Positions 12,601 through 20,302 of a stretch of DNA of 20,302 nt are shown here, one piece after another. The notes beneath the pieces were generated by a model. The model saw nothing but the letters and a program-made list of their open reading frames with translations, did not search any database and was not told where the DNA came from. The stretch comes from Mycoplasmataceae bacterium (lineage in GTDB: Bacteria > Bacillota_I > Bacilli_A > Mycoplasmatales > Mycoplasmoidaceae). Each line of letters opens with the position of its first letter. The stretch's first letter is position 1. The stretch lies in contig JAHHTJ010000004.1 in assembly GCA_020024715.1 (NCBI GenBank), positions 1-20,302 on the forward strand. Direction: 5' to 3'. The translations under genes were made by a program, and so were the position numbers.

Positions 12601-15600
12601 GCATTAATCTTTTTAGCAATAGCTGATAAATTTGAATTAATACCAGTTAATAAAATCTTAAAATTATTTCCAGCATAAGAACAATTAACTTGTACACTAG
12701 TTGCAGTTGATGACGAAACACCACTTGGTATAGTTATGCTATTGATAGATAAATTATTAAAATTAATAATTGGTGATGTTGCTTCATAAGAAGTTAGTGA
12801 CGTTAAAGTATTGGTGTTTGTTTTGTTAGTTAAATCAAATTCATTACCTATAAATAAATTAAAGTTATTGATAGCTTTTAATTTATTTTGGTTAGCTTGC
12901 ATAATTAAATTCTTAATATCATTTGCATATGTGTATTTATGATTAGAATTTTGCATAATTTGACTAACATCTAAAGTATTTAAACTTGAATCAGTTTTTA
13001 CTGTATAAGTTCCAGTATTATTTGATGTAATAGGTGAAATATTACTAGAATTACTCAAACTTGATGCAATATTATTACTTGAATTAAATCCGGTAATGGT
13101 AATTGGAGATAATTTAATTGTTTTTAAACCATTTGTTTTAAATCCTAAACTTAATACTAAATTACCATTATTTACACTCACACTACTAATATAAAATCCA
13201 CCATTATTATTTAAAATTTCACTAGGATCAGTTTTTAGCATCTTAAATGCACCAGTAAGATTTAATTGATAAATATTAGCAATGTTATTTGTTGTGCTAG
13301 TATTAATTAAATTTTGAAAAATAATTTTACTAATTGTACTACCAAATAAAAGATTAAATAAAGTTGTTGTTTGCTTATTAGTTGTATTTCAAGTATTAAT
13401 TTGTGCTAATGCATTATTCAAGTCTGTTTGTGCTAATGAATTTAAATTAATATCATTTGTTTGATGTAAATAGATATTCATTATTTCATTAGCGGTTCAA
13501 TTTGAAAAACCAGTTGTACTATTAGTTCCAGTTAATTCATTAATTATTGAACTTAGTGTATTTGTATTACTTAAAATACTATCTATTTTTTGACTTAAGG
13601 TTTCATTACTCATTCAACCAGTAGTTTTTAAATTAAATGAAGTACCATTATAATTCATACTCAAACTTACATAAGGAGTTTTTGTATTAGTTCCATATGT
13701 ATTATTAGTATTATTACTTGTAGCAAATCCATTAAGAGTTAATAAACTTGGCATAAATGTAATTTTATTGTTAGGATTATCATTATTATATGTATTAACT
13801 GCATTAATAATAGATTGCATAATACCATAATCTGAATCTGAAGTACCTAGCATATCATTATAACTAGAAGTAGGATTAATTGGGCTAATACCTAAAATTG
13901 AACCATACACATTATTATTTGAATTTGAGTCAGAAATCTTATCATTTTCTATATTTACAAGCAATGATTCTAAAACTTGAATAGTGCTAGTTGTATAAGT
14001 ATCATTACTATGAAAACCATTAATAATAACGTTTGTAGCTACTGGTACTTCATATGATGTTTTAGTTATTGGATTAGTACCAACATAACTAATTGTAGCT
14101 GTTAATTCATTTGAAGTATTAGATGATAAATTAGAAATTTGAACTGAACCTGTACTGATTCCGGGAATAGTTTTTGTTAATCCATTAATAACATTTGTAA
14201 TGGTTTGTTGTAATGAACTTTCTCCATAATATGAAATGGCATCTTTTGCTGGAACTTTATTATCAGAATTAATCGTAATTCCATTTTTAATTAAAGTTTT
14301 AATACCATTAGCAATAATAGTAAATGAATTAAATTGAGTAACTTTAATAGGAGTTGTTGTTAATGGTGTAGATTTTGTTTGATTTGGTAAGTTAAGTGCT
14401 ACATTAATATGCATCATTCCATTTTCTCAATCAGAAGATAAATCAGTAGTATCTGCATTACTAAAAGTTAAATCATTATTAATATTTGTTAATGCATATC
14501 CATCAATAGTAATAGTACCATTATTGTTGCTACTATAACCTTTCATGCTTGTTCATGCTGAATTAGTTGTTAAAGCATGTTGAATTTTTTGATAAGTAGT
14601 AGAATTAGAACTTAATGATACTTGATTTGTAAATTTATCTGAACTAATTGTTAAATCTTTAATATTTGCTAATGCATTTTTAATTTCAGTAATAATTTGT
14701 TGTTGTACAGCACTTGTTTTTTCGTAACTTGCTATATTAATATCAAAAGTTTTAGTTGTATTTTGTGCACCAGTTGCATTACTTGATGCAACACTAAATG
14801 CAAATGAAAGAGTAATAATATCTTTATTAACTGTAGCAGTATTTAAAGTTAAAGTAAAACCATTATCAGAATTATTGTAATTAGGTAATTTTTGAATTTG
14901 AGAAATTATTTTTTGAATATTTTCATATAATCCACCAGTTTGATTATTGACATTATTTGCAATTGTTTGTGCTACATATTGATCAGTTGTTGGTAAAACA
15001 ATACTATTTAAAAGTTTTTGAACTTTATTTTCAACATCAGTAATTGTATAAAAACCGGATGCTTGATATGAAGTTTTACCTGTTGGATTAGCTACTGAAT
15101 TATTTGCATAAGTAATTGTAAAATTGATTGTTCCATCAGTATTATTTCAACCAATAAAATCTTTATTATTTGATGAATTTGAAACATTAATATTTAATAA
15201 GCTAGGTTCAAAACCAGGAACACTAGTACCAATAGTACTAATAATTTGTGCTTTAATTAATTGAATTGTATTTGCAAGATTAGATTTACTTAAAGCAACG
15301 CTTGGTAAAAGTGAGCTATTAATACTTACATCATTTCCGTTTAATGTAGATGTTAGTGTGTTTCCTATATTCTTTGCTATTTGTTGATTATATGCTGTTT
15401 TTGTTAATAAACCTTTTACAGAAATTCCACCTGATTTTGATACAACAGTACTATTATAACTAACAGTAACTCCTTGTAAACTACCATCATCATTATTTGG
15501 TGTTGCATTATTGAATGATACATGAACATCACTTGAATTAAAACCTGGAATATCTGAAATATTATTTATATTATTAATTAAATTTTTAATTTCAGATTGA

Positions 15601-18600
15601 ACATTAGTATCATTTGCAACATTTGCTGGGTTATTTATATTTTTTGTATTAATGTTACTAGGATAAATCTTAGATGCAGCAGTATTTGATGGAATTTGCA
15701 AGCTAGAAACATCACTTAAAGCTTTTTGAATTTTAGCGGTTATTTCTTGTATGGTATTAAAACCAGAAATAGTTGTTCCTTTATTTGGACTAACAGTTGC
15801 TTTTAAACCACTATAAGATAAAGTTAAATCAGAAATACAACTTCCACCTTTAGCAGTTAAATTAATGTTTGTTGGGTTAGAAAAACTTATATAGTTTGAA
15901 ATATTAGAAATAGTAAACCCATCTGCAGATAATGAGTCATTAGGAATTAAATTTTTTATAGCGGAGCGAATACACGATATTGCTGATGCTGTAAAACCAT
16001 TACTAAATATAGTGTTTGTTAAAATTGGAGGATTGTAATTAGCAACATTAATTTTAGTTAAAATCTTTTTTAAATCTGCAACAATAGTATTAAATGCATC
16101 TTTATTTGTTTTGGTACTTCATGTTAACGTTAATGAATGTGTATAATTTTTTGGAGTAGTAAACGAACTAGTTCCATTAGGTAAATTTAATGAAACATTA
16201 ATTGGAATATTAACTTCATCACCATTATTTGTAATTTTTGTTCATTCATAAGAAAGCACAAAACCAAGATTATTATTACTTGGATTATTAGCACTATTAA
16301 TCATTTTTTCAATAGCACTATTTACAATACTTGTAATTTGTTTTTGTAAAGTAAGATTAGTTGGAATGTTACTTGTATAGTATGAACCAATTTCTGAACT
16401 TGGTAAATTTTGTAAAGAATTTAAAGTATTTTGAATATTGATGATTAACTTTGCTAAAGTTAAATAACCATTAATTGTAATAGAATTAGTAATTGATTGG
16501 TTATCATACTTATAAGTCAAATTAATTGTTCCGTTAGTATTATTAATATCTTTAAAAGTATTAATTGTAAGTTTATTAGCAACATAGCCAACAATATTCG
16601 CAGAATTTAATTCATTATTAATACTTTTAATTAAATCATTTGAAACATAATCAGAAGCAATTTTTGATGAATTTAATGTACTTGCAGAATCATTATTATT
16701 AGTTAAAACACTTTCAATTTGATTAATTATTGTGCTAAAACCAGTAATTGTTAAATCGTAAGAAGGAGATGTTGTTAGTAATCTTGCATAATTATTTACT
16801 GAACTACTAATGGTTTTGATTGGATTATTATCATATAAAACTTGTACACCAGTTATGTCACCATTAATTAAATCATTACTAATTGTTGAAGTTTGATTAG
16901 ATGTGTTACCAAGTGATGGAATTTGTAAAGTAACTAATTCAGAATTAAAACCAGTAACTTTTTCTTTATTTAATAGAGTTATTATTTCATTTAAAATTGT
17001 TTGATATCAATTGGATTTTGTATTTGTATTGTTATTTAAAACATCACCAACATATGTATCACTTAGTGTTGTTGTAATTAAATTTGGTAGTGTTAATTCT
17101 GAAGCAACATAATTATTATCTTTAAAACCAGTAATACTGATTGGATTATTAGGTAATAGTTGATTATGACAAGAAATATTTACATCAATATTTCCATCTT
17201 TTGTTTGATCATAAGTAATTTTCAAACCAGGAACATCACTAGCACTAAAAGTATTACCTAATGCAGAAATAGTTTTAGTACCTAATTTTTGTTCAATTGC
17301 ACTATCAATTTCATCTTTAACTTGATTAATAATTTTCTTATTATTAATAGCACTATTTACAGTATTTTTAGTAGTTATAGGCAAAGAATTACCAATGATT
17401 GCTCCTAATTGCTTTGCAATTTGTTTTCAAGCATCAGTTGCTGTATTAGTATCTTGTAAAGAAACATTAAAATTTGCAGGATTTTGGTTATCATAAGTTA
17501 ATGTAAAAGGTAAAATGATAGCATTCTTACTTGATAAAATTGTAGCATTAGCATACATCGGTGTTAATGCTTGACCAGTTGATGGATGATAAAATGCTAA
17601 TGCATTAGCAGTAGATCAATAAAATGTGTTGTCACTAGTTTGATTAGATTGACTTGCTGTAGGTGTTTGAGTACCATATTTTAACAAATTTAAAATTCTA
17701 GTATTCATTTCATTTTGTAATGATGAATTATTTGTTTGTAATTGTGTTAATGCATTTTGAATATCTAAACCAGTAGTTGAACTAGTAGTTTTTATTGGTA
17801 AAGTCAAATTACTTAAAGCTGTTTCTAAATTACTTAAAGCGGTTTCATATTTAGTAAAACCAGAAATAATCTTATTTTGAGCAATTACTACATTATCATA
17901 TGATACAGTAGCAGTTAAAGTACCATTAGTATCATCAGCAGAATTTAGTGCTGTAACAATTAAACGATTAGAAGATTGATTAGAACTTAATAATGTTTTA
18001 ATTGAACTTGTATTATTAATAGCATCTTCAATGTTTGAAACAGTATTGTTATAATAATCATCATTTTTAACACCAGTAAATCCATTCGATATTGCTAAAC
18101 TTGGCATTAACTTTGCAGTATCACCATTAACACTAATGGTTGCACTAGCTAATGCAGCTTTTAATTCCTTAATTAAATTTTGTTTGTTAGTTAAGAATCC
18201 AGTAACAACAAATGGATTACATGGTGAATTATCATATGAAACACTATAAGTTATATTACCATCACCGATTTTTTGTTGAGACACACTAACATTTGAAGAA
18301 CTCACACCTTTTCAATCATTTTGTGTAATTAAACCAGTAACTATTTGTTGAACATGAGTTTGTACATCATTTGTCAATGTACTACTACTTGCATTTTTAG
18401 CAAGTTTTTTTGTATATTGACTTGGTAATGAATATTGATTATCTGTTTGTGATAAAGCATTATTAATAGTAGAAATTATTGTTGAGTTTGGTAAAAAACC
18501 GCTAACAGTAATAGTTTCAGGTGTATTATCATACGTAACACCTGTAATAGTAATATCTCCATTTGAATTATTAGCAGCATATGTTGCATTGTTAAAGTTT

Positions 18601-20015
18601 CATAATTTGCTTAAATATGCACTATTTTTATTAGCATTATTTAAAGCTTTAGTCACATCATTTTCTAAAGTATTTTTACTATTTGTTAATGCATAAGAAG
18701 GAGTTTGGTTAGAATATCCTGTTAATGCAACATTTGTTTGTGGAGAATATTGAGCTTCAGTACTTGTTAAAAAACCAGTAACTTCTGCATTGTATGTAGT
18801 TTGATTTTTATCATAAACAACATTGGTTTTTTGAGTATTTTCTTGTACATTATAATTATCATAACTAACATTAAACTCAACAGTACCATTTTTATTACTA
18901 AAAACATAACTTGGTGTAGTGTTGTTGCCACTTGATACTAAACTAACATTTAATAAATTAGCTTGAAAATCAGGAAAATCATCTTGTGAAATCTTACTTA
19001 TAATTCAATTTTTAATACTTTTAGTTAATGTATCACTAGCATTACTTTGTAATAAAAAGTTTTGTGCAGTTTCTGAAGGACTAATATATATATTATTTTT
19101 ATTATTTTCTGAAACGTTATTTAAAGTGTTTATTGAAACACCACTATTAATCAAATTATAAATAGCTTGAATAACACTAGTAGGTTTATTGGTATTAATA
19201 GTAACTACTAATGGAGTAATACCATTATATGATACTGTTACCTTAATTTGACCACTTCCTGCATTATTAGGAGTTACACTTTCTATTTGTAAACTATTAG
19301 GATTTTGTTCACCAGCAACTAAACCAGGAACGTAATTTGGATTAGGTTTTCCATCTATTAATTTTTGTCCTAATTGATTATTAATCGCATCTTTAATGCT
19401 AGTTATTACACTTGAATTTTTATCATTATTAAATTCTTTAGAAATTTCATTTGGATAAAGGTTTGTTAAATTATTACTAGAATTTGGAGTAATTGTTTTT
19501 CCATTAATACCATTAGCAATATTTTGATACGAATTATACCCACTAGCAGTAACTACTAATGGTTTTTTAGTTTTTGAATTTTTTATAACCTTATTATTAT
19601 ACGAGACAGTGATCTTGATACTACCATCATTGTTAATATTAGGGTTTTCTGTATTGCTTCCTGCAATTGTTACTTTTATTCCGTTAGGATTAAAATTTTT
19701 AACTTCACCTGACTTTTCAATTTGATCTGCAATTGTTTTAGCTATATCTTTTTCAGTATTAGAAACATTTTCAGGATTAATAGCATTTGATGGTAATAAT
19801 GATTTTACATTTTGGATGGTAAATTCATTGTGGGAATTCAAATATTTAGCAACGCTATTAAATAACTCTTTTTGCGCTTCGCTGTTAACCTTAGCAGCTT
19901 CTACTAATCCAGCAGTAATACCAGCAACTATTGCACCAGCACCTAATACACCAACAACTGCAACAGCAGCTTTTTTATTTTTTTTCGATTTTTTTTCATT
20001 ATCGTTATTAGCCAT
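672..20015 (-). CDS. Giant repetitive surface protein, 6447 aa (UGA = Trp)
   Basis: A single frame from ATG (20013-20015) to tandem TAA TAA (669-674). I checked for TAA/TAG throughout and found none; every apparent interruption is UGA. The start is chosen by a Shine-Dalgarno seven bases upstream. The N-terminus is Lys/Asn-rich (residues 1-15), then hydrophobic (about 16-38), with no Cys after it, so it is an anchor or signal peptide rather than a lipoprotein signal. The body repeats a theme: a helix-like stretch, then D/N-G-T-hydrophobic-x-V-S-Y-D-N, then I/V-T-G-F. Examples are NGTVEFNVSYDN with AEVTGF, and GNITYSVSYDN with VVTGF. This recalls the mycoplasmal lipoprotein-associated type-17 repeat (PF04200). 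Residues about 3108-5040 are three tandem super-repeats; residues about 6150-6447 are an aromatic-rich end domain. The frame is intact and framed by its own RBS and terminator, so it is probably monocistronic and functional. A surface role in adhesion, motility or immune evasion is inferred only. Confidence 0.92.
675..1560 (-). other. Distinct C-terminal domain of the giant protein (residues about 6153-6447)
   Basis: The last 300 or so residues lack the D-G-T...VSYDN...GF theme. They are rich in Trp, Tyr, Gly and Pro, for example VAPPPIQYSWGLIGGWFDS, TGWVGSYVWNVFDT, PYFFDYYGGNR, LSAKWWAVSS and the end SSVTFNVNWEK. One moderately hydrophobic stretch, around ISYLGIIVGGWMSAYAVAHA (about 1210-1275), could be a buried helix or a membrane segment. 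I do not recognise a family. Its place at the free end of a long repeat stalk would suit a ligand-binding tip, but that is conjecture. The N-terminal boundary is approximate. Confidence 0.5.
4895..5624 (-). repeat. 730-bp perfect repeat, copy 1
   Basis: Identical, by row-by-row comparison, to 6827-7556. The offset is exactly 1932 bp (644 codons), so both copies are read in the same frame. It encodes residues about 4798-5040. Similarity drops abruptly at both edges: at 4894/6826 there is a mismatch, and after 5624/7556 the sequences diverge. It contains TVNGFYTFQGLANAV and a GTG-coded stretch rich in Asn and Ile. Confidence 0.95.
4896..6827 (-). repeat. Super-repeat unit 1 (644 codons, C-terminal-most)
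   Basis: One of three tandem units bounded here by corresponding UGA-Trp codons (tca at 4896 and 6828 on the plus strand). It holds the perfect 730-bp block at its C-terminal end and a diverged remainder. The landmark NPFWSL has its Trp codon at 6180-6182; the counterparts are at 8112-8114 and 10038-10040. Compared with unit 2 it carries about 12 extra codons, most plausibly in the TTA/CCATTA-rich stretch near 6262-6300. Confidence 0.75.
6827..7556 (-). repeat. 730-bp perfect repeat, copy 2
   Basis: Second copy of 4895-5624, encoding residues about 4154-4396. No mismatch was found, including at synonymous positions, while the adjoining 1.2 kb of the two units has accumulated substitutions and indels. 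Recent gene conversion or a recent second duplication step is the simplest explanation. Confidence 0.95.
6828..8723 (-). repeat. Super-repeat unit 2 (632 codons)
   Basis: Paralogous to unit 1. Examples are YTSFQ-type motifs near 7944 versus 6015, NPFWSL with Trp at 8112-8114, and the segment at 8245-8300, which matches 6345-6405 closely (NKYLLLNN, LTGNL, LDLQN). The spacing of the NPFWSL Trp codons, 6180 to 8112, is 1932 bp, the same as the offset of the perfect block. The two units are therefore collinear, and a net loss of 36 bp lies after that landmark. Confidence 0.75.
8724..10691 (-). repeat. Super-repeat unit 3 (about 656 codons, most diverged)
   Basis: Shares the order of landmarks with units 1 and 2: NPFWSL with Trp at 10038-10040, a WQL-type Trp at 9954-9956 matching 8058 and 6126, a Thr/Ala-rich turn near 10083-10150, and LALDLQNKNLTLG near 10210-10260 matching LDLQNLTGNLSNNKYL in unit 2. 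The part facing the perfect 730-bp block is only distantly similar (for example LKDILKANSNL versus VKNILQDNPNI). The edge at 10691 is approximate. Confidence 0.6.
19900..19970 (-). other. Hydrophobic N-terminal anchor or signal segment
   Basis: Residues 16-38 of the giant protein: AAVAVVGVLGAGAIVAG, then ITAGLV, preceded by the positive patch KKSKKNKK. There is one such segment only and no lipobox cysteine (L-x-x-C). An A-x-A-like site for signal peptidase is not obvious, so an uncleaved anchor with the rest of the protein outside is my preferred reading. Confidence 0.7.
19978..19996 (-). repeat. Two A8 homopolymer tracts in codons 7-13
   Basis: On the coding strand there is an A8 run at 19989-19996 and another at 19978-19985, separated by TCG, encoding the KKSKK stretch. 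These are mononucleotide tracts very near the start codon. Slippage by one base would truncate the whole 6447-residue product. Confidence 0.75.
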
Positions 20016-20022
20016 AATTTTT

Positions 20023-20031
20023 ATCTCCTTT
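20023..20031 (-). promoter_or_regulatory. Ribosome binding site of the giant gene
   Basis: On the minus strand, AAAGGAGAT lies seven bases before the ATG at 20013-20015. It is the only strong Shine-Dalgarno sequence in the region and fixes the start codon. Confidence 0.9.
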
Positions 20032-20188
20032 AAATTATTAAAAATAATTTTTTAATAATAAACCTAAAAACATCATTAAATAGCAATAAACTTAACTTTA
20101 TATTAAATATAGTTAACTATTTTATGATGGATTTAATTATTCAATAATAAACATCTTGTCATATTTCATACCCTTGTTTATCGATATT

Positions 20189-20197
20189 ATTTTAACA
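20189..20197 (-). promoter_or_regulatory. Candidate extended -10 promoter element
   Basis: On the minus strand TGTTAAAAT (TG-n-TAAAAT) resembles an extended -10 box, which would give a leader of roughly 165 bases. No good -35 box lies at the usual distance, and in DNA this AT-rich such matches arise by chance. Confidence 0.25.
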
Positions 20198-20302
20198 TAA
20201 AATAATTATTAATTTATAAAGTAAAATATTTATGTAGTTATATGAATAAAAATAATAGTTTTATAGTTGTATATGTTTAATATATATTTAACTGAACTGA
20301 AT

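Larger units (their letters stand above)
20016..20302. other. AT-rich leader and upstream intergenic region
   Basis: No gene seen on either strand up to the window edge. It contains the ribosome binding site, a weak promoter candidate and two short A/T palindromes (20109-20120 ATAGTTAACTAT; 20136-20148 ATTATTCAATAAT). No riboswitch-like conserved element is recognisable. Confidence 0.55.

Noticed and set aside
2373..18305. About twenty separate minus-strand proteins or a decayed pseudogene broken by stop codons
   Set aside because: All pieces share one frame, every interruption is UGA (tca on the plus strand), and no TAA or TAG occurs between them. This is the mycoplasma code, not decay. Several apparent starts are TTG or GTG inside the real gene.
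19816..20055. 79-residue plus-strand ORF with hydrophobic segments
   Set aside because: It is the reverse complement of the Lys-rich start and anchor segment, which gives Phe/Ala-rich shadow sequence. The minus-strand reading has the Shine-Dalgarno and the continuing frame.
20109..20148. Palindromes ATAGTTAACTAT and ATTATTCAATAAT as operator sites
   Set aside because: Short, A/T-only or nearly so, and expected by chance in DNA of this composition; no other support for a regulator.

Overview
The window comes from an AT-rich Mollicute (Mycoplasma, Ureaplasma or Spiroplasma type organism). The main evidence is the genetic code. On the minus strand one reading frame, from the ATG at 20013-20015 down to TAA at 672-674, is open for 6447 codons only if UGA is read as tryptophan. 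I read every in-frame triplet between the stretches that are already open under the standard code and found no TAA or TAG. I counted about 83 in-frame UGA codons and only 2 UGG. Under the standard code the gene falls apart into about twenty false ORFs. I cannot name the species.

Layout, left to right. Positions 1-600 are insertion-sequence debris: a possible scrap of a DDE-type transposase on the plus strand (2-124), and the 3' end of an IS256/Mutator-family transposase on the minus strand (159-551). Two imperfect 29-bp direct repeats (72-100 and 542-570) flank the second one. Positions 571-671 hold no gene but carry a strong hairpin terminator (623-656). Positions 672-20015 are one giant gene on the minus strand. 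Positions 20016-20302 are its leader, with a clear Shine-Dalgarno sequence, a weak promoter candidate and AT-rich palindromes. No tRNA, rRNA or CRISPR array was seen.

The giant gene encodes a protein of about 0.7 MDa, rich in Asn, Ser, Thr and Ile. It has a Lys-rich N-terminus followed by one hydrophobic segment with no lipobox cysteine, so it looks membrane-anchored or secreted. The body repeats one theme many times: a helical-looking stretch, then a beta-type stretch of the form D/N-G-x-hydrophobic-T-V-S-Y-D/N-N, ending in I/V-T/S-G-F (or GW, GY). This resembles the mycoplasmal 'lipoprotein-associated type-17' repeat, which is an inference to be tested by profile search. Codons about 3108-5040 form a higher-order repeat: three tandem units of about 640 residues. 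Two of these share a 730-bp block with no mismatch. The last 300 or so residues are a different, Trp/Tyr/Gly-rich C-terminal domain.

The picture is a single-gene transcription unit for a giant modular surface protein. Possible roles are adhesion, gliding or immune evasion, but the sequence does not decide between them. The 730-bp in-frame repeat and two A8 tracts close to the start codon give it two plausible routes to variation.
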